From the NCBI RefSeq assembly GCF_003703975.1, contig NZ_QTJY01000001.1, positions 372,001-436,000 of the forward strand: DNA of 64,000 nt, read 5' to 3'. Source of the DNA: Larkinella soli. Lineage in GTDB: Bacteria; Bacteroidota; Bacteroidia; Cytophagales; Spirosomataceae. Numbering within the stretch: position 1 is the first letter of the stretch; every line of letters starts with the position of its first letter. The notes beneath the pieces are model-generated. The model had not been told where the DNA came from, made no database searches, and saw only the letters and a program-made list of their open reading frames with translations. The position numbers and the translations under genes are program-made. Of this stretch, positions 18,740-27,663 are shown in pieces.

Positions 18740-19993
18740 TCACTTGAGCGATTTTACCAGAAGGGGTGCCTTCACCAACTGATGAATCGAACTCCAGGTC
18801 TGATCCCAGGAGGTCGTCGCCAGGAAAGCGTCCACCTCGGCCAGCCACAGTTCGCGGGCCGGTCGGGTCGTGTTGAGGGCCGTTTCAATCGCCTTCTCAA
18901 ACGCTTCGGCCGTATCGGCGATCGCCACCAGACCATTTTCCTCGTAGGGACGGATAACGTCTCGGATCGGAGTCGACACCACGGGTTTGCCGGCGGCCAG
19001 GTATTCGGGCGTTTTGGTCGGACTGATGAAGCGCGTCGATTCGTTGATGGCGAAAGGAAGCATCGCTACGTCCCAATGGCAAACGTAAGATGGCAGTTCC
19101 TGATAAGATTTCATACCCAGGTAGTGGATATTTTTAGCTTTCGGTAAGCAGTCCGGGCAGATTTTCACCACGGGACCAATCAGGACTAGCTGCCAGTCGG
19201 GCCGACGCCCGGCCAGTTCCGCCACCAGGTCAATATCGAAACGTTCGTCGATGACGCCGAAGAAACCCAGACGGGGACCCTCAATGGGGCGCTGGTCGGT
19301 CGGGTCGGGCAACGGCTGACGCGCCTTGCCGAAGTGGGCCCGGTCGATGCTGCTCGGGAAAGGGTGAATATTCTTGTGGCGGTGTTTGCGGGCTTCGTAC
19401 AGACTCTGGCCCCCGGTCAGCACCACGTCGGCCATTTCCAGCAGACGTTCTTCCTGCTCGACCAGCTGGGGAGGGGCCCCCCGGAATGCCGACAGCTCGT
19501 CCATGCAGTCATACACGGTCACGGCCGGGCTCAGATGGTCGGAGAAAGGCATCGCCATCGGGGTATAATACCAGGAGATATGCTCTGAAATACCGGCCTG
19601 ATCTATCATCTGGTCGACCAGTTTCCGCAGGTGTTCGTGCCGATCCTGATCCGAAAGGTCACAGGGAAGGTGCGGAATGACTTGCCATACGTTCTCCCCT
19701 ACCCTCCGGTTTTCGATCCGGAAGGTATTATCCATAATCGGCTCCTCGAAGAAGAAGATACGCCAATGCCGCGAGGCCCGCGTCATCAGGTGCTGAGGCC
19801 GTTGAAATACGAAATCCCAGCGGAGGTGTGAAAAACAGATCAGGTCACACACATTCCGTTTCGCCTTGCCGAACCCTTCCACCGGTGTCCGATCCGCTAC
19901 GGGATTTTCTTTTGGAATTTTTTCCTTTGCCGCGGGAGTTTCCGTCACTTTGGCAATCACTCCAACAGGTTCATTGTTGACGCGCTCATCCAT
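18740..19993 (-). CDS. Glycosyltransferase (GT-B, family 1/4-like)
   Basis: A 417-aa cytoplasmic protein. After a charged 45-residue leader, the acceptor-side domain starts at LICFSHLRWDFVFQRPQHLM, a motif common in glycosyltransferases coded next to glf. The donor-binding half begins at RLGFFGVIDERFDID, and the nucleotide-sugar loop is SPTKTPEYLAAGKPVVST. It may transfer galactofuranose or another sugar to a surface polymer; the linkage cannot be told. The long, low-complexity N-terminal tail is unusual; a start after it has no obvious codon. Confidence 0.85.
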   Translation of the reverse strand: MDERVNNEPVGVIAKVTETPAAKEKIPKENPVADRTPVEGFGKAKRNVCDLICFSHLRWDFVFQRPQHLMTRASRHWRIFFFEEPIMDNTFRIENRRVGENVWQVIPHLPCDLSDQDRHEHLRKLVDQMIDQAGISEHISWYYTPMAMPFSDHLSPAVTVYDCMDELSAFRGAPPQLVEQEERLLEMADVVLTGGQSLYEARKHRHKNIHPFPSSIDRAHFGKARQPLPDPTDQRPIEGPRLGFFGVIDERFDIDLVAELAGRRPDWQLVLIGPVVKICPDCLPKAKNIHYLGMKSYQELPSYVCHWDVAMLPFAINESTRFISPTKTPEYLAAGKPVVSTPIRDVIRPYEENGLVAIADTAEAFEKAIETALNTTRPARELWLAEVDAFLATTSWDQTWSSIHQLVKAPLLVKSLK

Positions 19994-20237
19994 ACACTTT
20001 AATATAAAGATGTTAATAAATAAATATATTATAGCCGACTGTACTACCTGTCGTATCGATTACACAGGAATTTGACGATCAACGAGTGACCTAATCCGGA
20101 TAGAGTGCGGTTTCTGAAAAAGAATCCGACTTATCCATGCGCCTGAAGTAAGAAGGTGTGCCGGTGTATACCGTATATAACTAATGAAAAGGGCAGACTG
20201 TTAGGCAAAAACGGCAGTAAATGATCGAATGGTCTTG

Positions 20238-20414
20238 CTAAGGGAGAAGATACTTTCGCCGTACTTCATTGATGAGAAATTTCTTCCTCGTAGTAAAACT
20301 CTCAGGATGAAGTTGTTCAAATTCAATTTTCCATTCTCTGAACCGCCCCGGTTCTTGCTGCCGAAACTTGTGTTCGTCAATTTTTTTCGTGATCAGATAG
20401 TCCTCGAAACTCAT
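20238..20414 (-). CDS. Small conserved-looking protein, 58 aa
   Basis: The function is not recognised. It starts MSFEDYLITKKIDEHKFRQQ and ends FLINEVRRKYLLP. Charged, helical and soluble, with a composition unlike a shadow frame. Small proteins of this shape are familiar from Cytophagales genomes (recollection, not a search). ATG 20414 is chosen over 20438. It is divergent from the HtrA-like gene. The remaining 244 bp up to the glycosyltransferase start (19994-20237) shows nothing recognisable. Confidence 0.6.
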   Translation of the reverse strand: MSFEDYLITKKIDEHKFRQQEPGRFREWKIEFEQLHPESFTTRKKFLINEVRRKYLLP

Positions 20415-20515
20415 GGAATTACCGCCTTTGACTGACAAAATGTCGCAACTTTCGGTCCGAGCGACATTGGTACGGGGTTTGGCAAAGTTGCATTTACAAC
20501 TAAAACGTTCCGAAA

Positions 20516-21538
20516 ATGGATTTACATTGGATTACTGATACCGGCTCGGAACCGATTCCGGCCGGACTCTCCGCTCAGGACGCCCCTTTGCTGGACGCCT
20601 ATTCCAATACGGTGGTAAATGTAGCGAAAAAAGTCAGCCAGTCGGTGGTGCAGATCAAAGTCAGCGGCCGACGTCCGGAAGGCCGGCCGAACGACCGTCG
20701 GCGGAGTCCCGGGGACGGCGGCACCGGTTCCGGGTTCGTCATCTCGTCGGACGGTTACGTGATTACCAACAATCACGTCGTGGCCGGGGCCTCCCGGATC
20801 GAGGTGGCTCTGCCTGACGGCCGGGAATTTGAAGCGACTCTGATCGGCCGTGACCCTGCAACGGATATCGCCGTCATTAAAATTTATGGTGACGGGCTGA
20901 AAGGCATCCACTTTGCCGACTCCAAACTGGTGCAGGTGGGCCAGATCGCCATCGCGGTCGGGAATCCTTACGGCTTTCAGTATTCGGTTACGGCGGGGGT
21001 AGTCAGCGCCCTCGGCCGGACGCTCCGCTCCGAATCCGGCCGCCTGATCGACGACGTCATTCAAACCGATGCCTCGCTGAATCCGGGTAATTCCGGCGGG
21101 CCGCTGGTCAACTCACAGGGCGACGTGATCGGGGTCAATACGGCCGTTATTCTTCCGGCGCAGGGCATCTGCTTCGCGGTTTCCTCCAACCTGACGGCGC
21201 TGGTCGCCGGCAAACTGATCATGCACGGACGGGTTCGCCGGGGGTACCTGGGCATCTCCGGCCAGCTCATCAATCTGACGGAGCGAATCCGGCAATATAA
21301 CCAGCTGACGGCCCGAACCGGCGTTCTGGTGGCCGGAATCGAACCGGACGGCGTCGCCTACAACACCGAATTCCTCCAGGGAGATATTATCGTGGAATTC
21401 GACGGGCAGCCGGTGGCTTCGGTGGACGACCTTCATCGCCTGCTAACGGAGGAGACTATAGGTCGCCCGGTAACCGTCACCCTCCTTCGCGAAAACTTCC
21501 GCCGGCCGATTCGGGTAGTGCCGGGGGAATTGAAGTGA
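20516..21538 (+). CDS. HtrA/DegP-like S1C serine protease with one PDZ domain
   Basis: A 340-aa trypsin-fold protease. The catalytic triad is visible: His in ITNNHVVAG, Asp in PATDIAVIK, Ser in NPGNSGGPLV. A PDZ domain occupies the last 90 residues or so (RRGYLGISGQLINLTER; GVLVAGIEPDGVAYN; GDIIVEFDGQPVASVDDL). HtrA proteins degrade damaged envelope proteins, but this one starts MDLHWITDTGSEPIPAG with no signal peptide or membrane anchor. It may act in the cytoplasm or be exported by another route. ATG 20516 follows directly on an in-frame non-coding stretch. Confidence 0.9.
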   Translation: MDLHWITDTGSEPIPAGLSAQDAPLLDAYSNTVVNVAKKVSQSVVQIKVSGRRPEGRPNDRRRSPGDGGTGSGFVISSDGYVITNNHVVAGASRIEVALPDGREFEATLIGRDPATDIAVIKIYGDGLKGIHFADSKLVQVGQIAIAVGNPYGFQYSVTAGVVSALGRTLRSESGRLIDDVIQTDASLNPGNSGGPLVNSQGDVIGVNTAVILPAQGICFAVSSNLTALVAGKLIMHGRVRRGYLGISGQLINLTERIRQYNQLTARTGVLVAGIEPDGVAYNTEFLQGDIIVEFDGQPVASVDDLHRLLTEETIGRPVTVTLLRENFRRPIRVVPGELK

Positions 21539-21539
21539 G

Positions 21540-21840
21540 GTTGGGGAGTTTGGGGGTTGGGAAGTGGAGGAGTTTTTGAGTTTAGGTGTTTGGGGCGTTA
21601 AGAGTTCGATTGTCTGGAGGTAGTTTAGTGAAAAGTTCCGCTCCTTCCGACCGGTTTTTGTCCTCCCGACGAAGGAGGGATCTCGGGCTTCGGCGCTCGG
21701 TCAGATGGGTCATTCAGCCACAAGGTCCCTCCTTCGTCGGGAGGACAAAGGCCGCTCGGTTTCCTATTCTTCCATGAATCTCTCCTCCCCAACTCTTAAA
21801 CTCCTATACTCCCAAACACCTAAACCCTAACCCCTCAACT
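21540..21840. repeat. Composite intergenic inverted-repeat element
   Basis: Fills the whole gap between the HtrA-like gene and the FG-GAP gene. The core is two perfectly complementary 24-bp arms (21657-21680 and 21726-21749, containing CCTCCCGACGAAGGAGG) around 45 nt. Outside them is a second inverted pair: GTTTAGGTGTTTGGG (21580-21594) with 21811-21825, and TTAAGAGTT (21598-21606) with 21791-21799. The outer arms are strongly strand-skewed (G+T on the left, A+C on the right). No open frame or transposase. It may be a REP/MITE-like mobile or structural element, or a large terminator. Confidence 0.75.
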
Positions 21841-22965
21841 TCCTTCATTGAAAAAAACCTCCAGCCCGTCTTTTCCGGCGACGATGATGTCCAGGCGGCC
21901 GGTGCCGCGCAGGTCGACCAGCTGAAAAAAGATACCGGTGCCTTTTCCTTCGCCGGCCGGACCGTAGGAAATCGTGTGCTGGACGAACTTTTTGCCATCC
22001 CAGGTAAAGTAATACAGGCCCACGTCGTCGTTGGCGCCGGGGTCATTGTCATTGTGGGCCCGGAACCGCTTCCCGGTGATGAGTTCCGGTTTTTTATCGC
22101 CGTCGATGTCCGCCCATTCCATGACGTGGTACTGAGATGCCTTTTCGTCGATGATGTGCTTTTTCCATCCCCGCTTTCCGCCTTCCGTCGTCTGTTCGTA
22201 CCAGTGGAGGCCGTAGCCGTGTCCCTGGCCCACGATCAGGTCATTCCGCCGGTCGCCGTTGACGTCTACCACCAGAATCGGAACACTGGCCGTTCCTAAT
22301 TCAAATTCATTGTGGAGCGGCCAGGGGCCTTTTTCCCGGTCGGCGGGGGCTTCGAGCCAGCCTTTGCTGACGATAAAATCACCCCGGCCGTCGCCGTTCA
22401 CGTCCCCAAAGCCCAGCCCGTGGTCCTGGGTCGGGGCCACGTTGACCTGCCGGAAAGTTCCCCCTTTCTCGTGCTTGAAATACTTGAGCGGGTGGCCAGG
22501 GTTATTCGGGACGATCTCGATGACGCCGTCACCGTCGACGTCCCAGGACCGCGTGGTTTCCACGTTTCCCACTTTGGCAATGTCATGGTTTTTCCACTCT
22601 CCGTCCTTGCCCGGGTTTTCGAGCCAGCGAAGCATCTGTCCGAACCAGCCACCCGTGACGACGTCCATATGGCCGTCGCCGTTCACATCCATCGGAATAG
22701 TTGAAAAATCGTCGTAATACTGGTCGAAACGCTTCTGGTTGCCGATCAGGTGGCGCTTCCGGAACCGGGTTTTCGGGTCCGGTCCGTTTTCATACCAGAA
22801 ATCACCGGAGAGCAGATCCGGGCGGCCGTCCTTGTTGGCATCCAGCACCCCAACGGATTCGTAACTTTCGGCGGCCACGAAATACCGGGAGAACCGCACG
22901 GCTTTCGGTTCGCTTCCGGCGACGGTCAAGCCGAAAAGTCCGGTGAGTAAGAGAGTTGTCTTCAT
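21835..22965 (-). CDS. Secreted FG-GAP/VCBS repeat protein
   Basis: A 376-aa exported protein with an N-terminal signal (MKTTLLLTGLFGLTVAGS). The mature part is a beta-propeller of FG-GAP/VCBS repeats, each with a calcium-binding loop: DANKDGRPD, DVNGDGHMD, DVDGDGVIE, DVNGDGRGD, DVNGDRRND and DIDGDKKPE. No catalytic domain is visible; such proteins usually bind ligands or stabilise other exported proteins. ATG 22965 places the signal peptide at the start; the upstream ATG at 23010 would overlap the next gene. It lies 32 bp after the RlmI-like gene on the same strand. Confidence 0.85.
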   Translation of the reverse strand: MKTTLLLTGLFGLTVAGSEPKAVRFSRYFVAAESYESVGVLDANKDGRPDLLSGDFWYENGPDPKTRFRKRHLIGNQKRFDQYYDDFSTIPMDVNGDGHMDVVTGGWFGQMLRWLENPGKDGEWKNHDIAKVGNVETTRSWDVDGDGVIEIVPNNPGHPLKYFKHEKGGTFRQVNVAPTQDHGLGFGDVNGDGRGDFIVSKGWLEAPADREKGPWPLHNEFELGTASVPILVVDVNGDRRNDLIVGQGHGYGLHWYEQTTEGGKRGWKKHIIDEKASQYHVMEWADIDGDKKPELITGKRFRAHNDNDPGANDDVGLYYFTWDGKKFVQHTISYGPAGEGKGTGIFFQLVDLRGTGRLDIIVAGKDGLEVFFNEGS

Positions 22966-22997
22966 GGAAAAAGTTGTTTTGGACTTCAATACCAGGT

Positions 22998-24218
22998 TTA
23001 TTCTACCCATAGGACTAATCCTTTCAGGTAGCCGCCTTCCGGATGAAACAGGTTGACCGGGTGATCGGCCGGCTGACTGAGGTGGTGCAGGACCCTTACC
23101 TGCCGCCCGGCTTCGATGGCGGCCGCCACCACCGTATTATAAAACAACTCGCGGTCGACGACCTGGGAACAGGAAAACGTGAACAAAATTCCCCCGCGGG
23201 CTACCCGGCGCAGCCCTTCGGCGTTGAGCCGCTTATAACCCTGAACGGCCCGGTGCCGTGCGGACATGCTTTTTGCAAAGGCGGGCGGATCCAGCACCAC
23301 CACGTCATACTGGTGGTCATGCGCTTTGAGATATTTCATAACATCCTCTGCATAAGCTTCATGCCGACCGGAAATATCGCCGGCCGGATCCCCAAAGTTT
23401 GCTTCCACGTTCCGGATCGTCAGGTCGACGGCTTTCCCGGAAACATCCACCGAATGTACCAGGGAAGCGCCCGCCTTCAGGGCGTAGATCGAAAAGCCGC
23501 CCGAATAGGCAAATGCATTCAGCACCTTTTTCCCGGCCGTATAGCGACTGAGCAGCTGGCGGTTGTCGCGCTGGTCCAGGAAAAAACCGGTTTTCTGGCC
23601 GGTAATCCAGTCGACCAGAAAAGTATGCCCGTTTTCCTGGACCGCATGCGGCACCTCCGCCCGGCCAAACCGGTATGCATTCTGCACACCGGCGGCATAC
23701 TCATCCGGCAGGGTTTCGGCGCTTTTATCGTAAACGGCGGTCAGTTCTTCACCGAACACATGTTTCAGGGCTTCCGTGATGGTTTGCCGTTCCCGGTGCA
23801 TCCCGATGGAGTGTGCCTGCAGCACCGCTACCCCGTTGTAAATGTCGATAATCAGGCCGGTGCAGCCGTCCCCTTCCCCGTGAACCAGCCGGTAACAGTT
23901 GGTCCGCGGAGGCAAGATAACGGTCCTTACCTGCCGAATGTCCTGTAGTTTCCGGGTCCAGTAGGCAAGGTTGGGCCTCCCGTCTTCCGTCTTCTCCCCT
24001 TCGGCAAGCGGCACAAACGAAAAGATGCGCACCATGATGCTGCCGTCGTGAAAATGGCCGGTGGCCAGGAAGTTGCCTCTTTTGTCGAGGACTTCCACCA
24101 CATCCCCGTCCTGCGGCACGCCTTCGACGCGGGCCACCGCCCCGGAAAACACCCAGGGATGAAACCGCCGAACCGCTTCTTCGCGTCCGGATTGCAGGTA
24201 TAACTTAGCGATACTCAT
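22998..24218 (-). CDS. rlmI: RlmI-like 23S rRNA (cytosine) methyltransferase
   Basis: A 406-aa class I methyltransferase. An N-terminal PUA domain (SIAKLYLQSGREEAVRRFHPW to about residue 80) binds RNA. The central fold has the SAM loop NAFAYSGGFSIYALKAG and the catalytic-site motif VVLDPPAFAKS. This arrangement matches RlmI/RlmK-type enzymes that modify 23S rRNA; the exact target base is inference. The second ATG (24218) is used because the homologous domain starts there. Confidence 0.88.
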   Translation of the reverse strand: MSIAKLYLQSGREEAVRRFHPWVFSGAVARVEGVPQDGDVVEVLDKRGNFLATGHFHDGSIMVRIFSFVPLAEGEKTEDGRPNLAYWTRKLQDIRQVRTVILPPRTNCYRLVHGEGDGCTGLIIDIYNGVAVLQAHSIGMHRERQTITEALKHVFGEELTAVYDKSAETLPDEYAAGVQNAYRFGRAEVPHAVQENGHTFLVDWITGQKTGFFLDQRDNRQLLSRYTAGKKVLNAFAYSGGFSIYALKAGASLVHSVDVSGKAVDLTIRNVEANFGDPAGDISGRHEAYAEDVMKYLKAHDHQYDVVVLDPPAFAKSMSARHRAVQGYKRLNAEGLRRVARGGILFTFSCSQVVDRELFYNTVVAAAIEAGRQVRVLHHLSQPADHPVNLFHPEGGYLKGLVLWVE

Positions 24219-24281
24219 CAGAAATAAAGTCTTTGATTCAGAAATTTTCCCCAAATTTCCGCCCTGAAATTAACCATAGCT

Positions 24282-25142
24282 ATGCATTTGAATCGTCGTA
24301 ATTTTCTAAAAAAGGCTGGCGTCCTCACAACCAGCGCTTTTGCCCTTAGCCAAACCGACCTGACCGCTCTCGGCGCTCCGTCCGGAACCTTCAAAGATTT
24401 CGGTTTACAGCTTTACAGTGTGCGGGACGTCCTGCCCGGCGATCCGAAAGGCATCATGACTCAACTGGCAAAGATGGGTTACACCATTTTCGAAAGTTAC
24501 GGCGGACCGAAGGGATTTCTATGGGGCATGGAGCCGAAAGAAATCAAATCGTTTCTGGGCGACCAGGGAGTGAAAATGGTCAGCACCCACTTCGATATGA
24601 ACAAAGACCTGGAGAAAAGCATCGACATGGCCCGGGAAGCCGGTCTTTCCTATATGCTCTGCCCCTACATCGGCCCCCAGAAAACCATGGACGACTGGAA
24701 ACGGATCGCCGATCAATTCAACCAGGTGGGCGAGCAGGTGAACAAGGGCGGGCTGAAGTTCGGTTACCATAACCACGATTATTCGTTCAAACCGCTGAAC
24801 GGCCAGATCCCGCAGGAATACCTGCTGGCTAATACCGACCCCAGGAACGTAATGTTCGAACTGGACCTGTGCTGGATCGAAGCCGCCGGTCAGTCGGCAG
24901 TCGGACACCTGAAAAAGTACGGAAAACGGTACGAGTTGTGCCACATCAAAGATTATAACAAAACCGGGGAGAAAGTGATCCAGAGCGATCTTGGAAAGGG
25001 CGTCGTGAACTATAAGGAGATCCTGCGGACGGCGAAGGATAACGGCATGAAGTATTTCCTGGTCGAGCAAGAGGAGTATCCGGGTCCGCCGATGGTAAGC
25101 ATGAAAGCCGATGCGGAATACATGAAAAAACTGGTTGTGTGA
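24282..25142 (+). CDS. Tat-exported sugar phosphate isomerase/epimerase-like protein
   Basis: A 286-aa TIM barrel of the AP-endonuclease-2/xylose-isomerase-like family. The N-terminus carries a twin-arginine signal (NRRNFLKKAGVLTTSAFALS), so the folded protein is probably sent to the periplasm. Metal-site residues are suggested by GYHNHDYSF, FELDLCWIEAAG and ELCHIKDYN. The substrate is unknown. Bacteroidota carry many paralogues in sugar-utilisation regions, and the GH1 gene follows after a terminator. Confidence 0.88.
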   Translation: MHLNRRNFLKKAGVLTTSAFALSQTDLTALGAPSGTFKDFGLQLYSVRDVLPGDPKGIMTQLAKMGYTIFESYGGPKGFLWGMEPKEIKSFLGDQGVKMVSTHFDMNKDLEKSIDMAREAGLSYMLCPYIGPQKTMDDWKRIADQFNQVGEQVNKGGLKFGYHNHDYSFKPLNGQIPQEYLLANTDPRNVMFELDLCWIEAAGQSAVGHLKKYGKRYELCHIKDYNKTGEKVIQSDLGKGVVNYKEILRTAKDNGMKYFLVEQEEYPGPPMVSMKADAEYMKKLVV

Positions 25143-25150
25143 ACCCCTTG

Positions 25151-25178
25151 AAAAAGGGACCCGGCCGGGTCCCTTTTT
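25151..25178 (+). terminator. Rho-independent terminator (perfect palindrome)
   Basis: GGGACCCGG joined to CCGGGTCCC, flanked by five A and five T, ten nucleotides after the isomerase stop. The next gene starts 19 bp on. Confidence 0.85.
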
Positions 25179-25196
25179 CTTTTTAACCTTCAGCCA

Positions 25197-26546
25197 TTGG
25201 ATATCCTGCCATACAACCGAAATGATTTTGGCCCCGGTTTTACCTGGGGAGCCGCCACGGCGGCCTATCAGGTGGAAGGGGCTGCGGCCATCGACGGAAA
25301 AGGCCCTTCCATCTGGGATACGTTCACGCACCGGAGACGGATCCGGGGCGGGGAGAACGGCGACATTGCCTGTGAATTTTACCACCGGTTCGAATCCGAC
25401 CTGGTGCTGCTGAAACAGATGGGTTTCAAGGCGTTTCGCTTTTCCCTTTCCTGGCCCCGCATCATGCCTGAAGGGGCTTCCCACGTCAATGAAAAAGGCC
25501 TTCAGTTTTACGACCGGCTGATCGACCAGTGTCTGGCCCTCGGCATTGAACCCTGGGTTACGCTCTACCATTGGGATCTTCCCCAGGCCCTGGAAAAAAA
25601 GGGAGGCTGGACCAACCGGACCATGATCAGCTGGTTTTCCCGCTACGTCGATCTCTGCACGAAAGCCTTCGGCGACAAGGTAAAACACTGGATGGTTTTG
25701 AACGAACCTCTGGTTTTTACCGCCGGTGGGTATTTTGCCGGCATCCACGCACCCGGGCGTCGGGGCTTCAGCAATTTTCTGCCGGCGGTACACCATGCCG
25801 TTTTGTGTCAGAGCGAGGGCGGACGAATCATTCGCCGGAACGTGAAGGACGCCAGGATCGGGACCACCCTGTTCTGCGCCCCTTTCGACCCGGCTTCCTC
25901 CTCGCTTCGGGATGCCCGCGCGGCCGCCCGCATCGACGCCCTCGGAAACCGGCTTTTCATCGAGCCCGCCCTGGGAATGGGCTATCCGGTCCGGGAGGTA
26001 CCGTTTCTGGACCAGATCATGAAGCGTTACGGACGCCTGGGCGACCTCGAGCGCGCCCGCTTCGATTTTGACTTCATCGGTCTTCAGAACTATTTCCGGA
26101 TGGTGATCCGGCATGATTGGTTCACGCCCTATTTCTGGGCCCGGGAGGTTTCACCCCGGAGACGAAAGGTGGAAACCATTACGGAGATGGGCTGGGAAGT
26201 TTTTCCGGAAAGCCTATACCGGATGCTGAAGCAATTTTCGGAATATCCGTCCATTCGGGAACTGATCGTGACCGAAAACGGGGCCGCCTTCCCGGATCAG
26301 TTGCGGAACGGCGAGGTAGCCGACCCGGAACGAACCGCCTATTACCGAAACTTCATCGCCCAGGTACTGCGTGCCAAACGGGAAGGCATCAACGTTACGG
26401 GTTACTTTGCCTGGTCGCTGATGGACAATTTTGAATGGTCGGAAGGTTTTAAGCCACGGTTCGGTCTGGTTCATGTGGACTATCCCACCCAAAAACGGAC
26501 CATCAAACAATCCGGGCACTGGTTCCGGGAATTTCTGACCCGCTAA
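25197..26546 (+). CDS. Family GH1 beta-glucosidase
   Basis: A 449-aa (beta/alpha)8 glycoside hydrolase of family 1, cleaving beta-linked glucose, galactose or similar sugars. GH1 N-terminal signature FTWGAATAAYQVEGA; acid/base Glu in VLNEPLVF; nucleophile Glu in IVTENGAAF; C-terminal NFEWSEGFKPRFGLVHVD. No signal peptide, so probably cytoplasmic. The start is a TTG at 25197; no ATG in frame precedes the conserved start. A terminator just upstream separates it from the isomerase gene, so its own promoter must be close; none was identified. Confidence 0.93.
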   Translation: MDILPYNRNDFGPGFTWGAATAAYQVEGAAAIDGKGPSIWDTFTHRRRIRGGENGDIACEFYHRFESDLVLLKQMGFKAFRFSLSWPRIMPEGASHVNEKGLQFYDRLIDQCLALGIEPWVTLYHWDLPQALEKKGGWTNRTMISWFSRYVDLCTKAFGDKVKHWMVLNEPLVFTAGGYFAGIHAPGRRGFSNFLPAVHHAVLCQSEGGRIIRRNVKDARIGTTLFCAPFDPASSSLRDARAAARIDALGNRLFIEPALGMGYPVREVPFLDQIMKRYGRLGDLERARFDFDFIGLQNYFRMVIRHDWFTPYFWAREVSPRRRKVETITEMGWEVFPESLYRMLKQFSEYPSIRELIVTENGAAFPDQLRNGEVADPERTAYYRNFIAQVLRAKREGINVTGYFAWSLMDNFEWSEGFKPRFGLVHVDYPTQKRTIKQSGHWFREFLTR

Positions 26547-26553
26547 GCCCGGT

Positions 26554-27573
26554 TCAGTTCGACTCTTCCCGGACCTGAAAAAGTCTCCTGAGCCAGCCGG
26601 ACGGTTCGCTCTCCTCCTTTTTCCGATCCTCTCCGGAACTCCGAAAATCGGTTAGCCGGTTCAGGTCCGGCTGGCCGGCATCGACCCAGGCCGTATACCA
26701 GAAGTCGCCCACCATCTTCACCGCGGCCCGCATCCGCCGTTCGACCTGCCCGGCCAGCTGCTGATGATACCGGCGGGAAAACGCTTCCGAATACACCTTG
26801 ATGGTTTGCCCGTTTCGCTCCTCAAAGCTGTATTTTTCGGTTTCCCGGTACTGCAACGTCAATTCCTTCTCTATCCTCAGAACGGAATCCAGTGCCGCAT
26901 GGGCGTTAAAAACCGCTTTCCAGGCCGTTTTTTGCGGGGATGCCAGGTAGTCGGCCGGACCGGTAAAGAAGTCATATTCCTCATCCAGCAACTCAGGCAG
27001 CCGCGACTCCCAGAGTCCGTGAATTCCCTGTTGTCCCGTCAGCTGGCCGTTGTAGTTCCGGGTAGTATGGAGCGGCACGTTGGCGTCGGCGATGTAGTGG
27101 CCCAGATCCGCCGATAGTTTCAGGATACGATCCGGGTCCTGAACCCGAAAGGCCTCCGTCAGTTGAAATTTCACCAGCTGGATATGCCAGGGAACGATGC
27201 CGTGCAACGCCAGCGAATCCTCTCCAAAACGGGCAACCGCGTCGGGCCAGTGCCGGGGAAGCCCGGCACAGGTCGTATCGGGATAGGCATCCAGGTCGAT
27301 GAAATGCCGGGGTGCCTCTCCCTCGACCGCATATCGTCTTTTATCGGGGGTCACCGCATTCCGGCTGAGGAACTCGATGTGCGCCTTATAAAAGCCGATC
27401 ATCTCCGGAGGTAAGGTGAACACGGCCAGGCGGTTAATCTTCCGGTGGGCGTGAAATCCCCAGACGGTACCGTCCGGCCTCGCATGGGGCGCGGGCAGGA
27501 AAGCTGACGTTTGAAAAAAATCCGGCGTCAAAATTTGCATCAAAATAAAAAGCGGGTACATTTGTTGAAACAT
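26554..27573 (-). CDS. Zinc-dependent phospholipase C/S1-P1 nuclease-fold protein
   Basis: A 339-aa helical protein of the zinc-dependent phospholipase C family. Candidate metal ligands follow the family pattern: WGFHAHRKINR, RHFIDLDAY, HGIVPWHI, and LGHYIADANVPLHTTRNYNG followed by IHGLWE. An N-terminal hydrophobic stretch suggests export. Bacteroidota homologues are of unknown substrate. It converges closely on the GH1 gene (7 bp). Confidence 0.85.
   Translation of the reverse strand: MFQQMYPLFILMQILTPDFFQTSAFLPAPHARPDGTVWGFHAHRKINRLAVFTLPPEMIGFYKAHIEFLSRNAVTPDKRRYAVEGEAPRHFIDLDAYPDTTCAGLPRHWPDAVARFGEDSLALHGIVPWHIQLVKFQLTEAFRVQDPDRILKLSADLGHYIADANVPLHTTRNYNGQLTGQQGIHGLWESRLPELLDEEYDFFTGPADYLASPQKTAWKAVFNAHAALDSVLRIEKELTLQYRETEKYSFEERNGQTIKVYSEAFSRRYHQQLAGQVERRMRAAVKMVGDFWYTAWVDAGQPDLNRLTDFRSSGEDRKKEESEPSGWLRRLFQVREESN
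27535..27564 (+). promoter_or_regulatory. Bacteroidota promoter for the Dabb gene
   Basis: TTG 27535-27537, 19-nt spacer, TACATTTG 27557-27564. It sits inside the 5' end of the opposite-strand phospholipase gene and implies a leader of about 90 nt for the 27664 gene. Confidence 0.6.
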
Positions 27574-27663
27574 GGTACTTTTATTAGATAAAATTAAACT
27601 TTAATTATAAAGCACCATGTCATTTAGAATAAAATTTCGCATCATTCCAATAAAACCAAAGTC

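Noticed and set aside
19994-20237. Gap after the glycosyltransferase gene checked for RNA genes and promoters
   Set aside because: AT-rich with no convincing hairpin, TAnnTTTG box or tRNA fold.
20465-20480. TACGGGGTTTGG before the HtrA-like gene considered as a -7 box
   Set aside because: The gap between TA and TTTG is too long for the consensus.
24519-26114. Long minus-strand frame (531 codons) across the isomerase and GH1 genes
   Set aside because: It spans two clear genes and a terminator on the other strand; composition is typical of a shadow frame.
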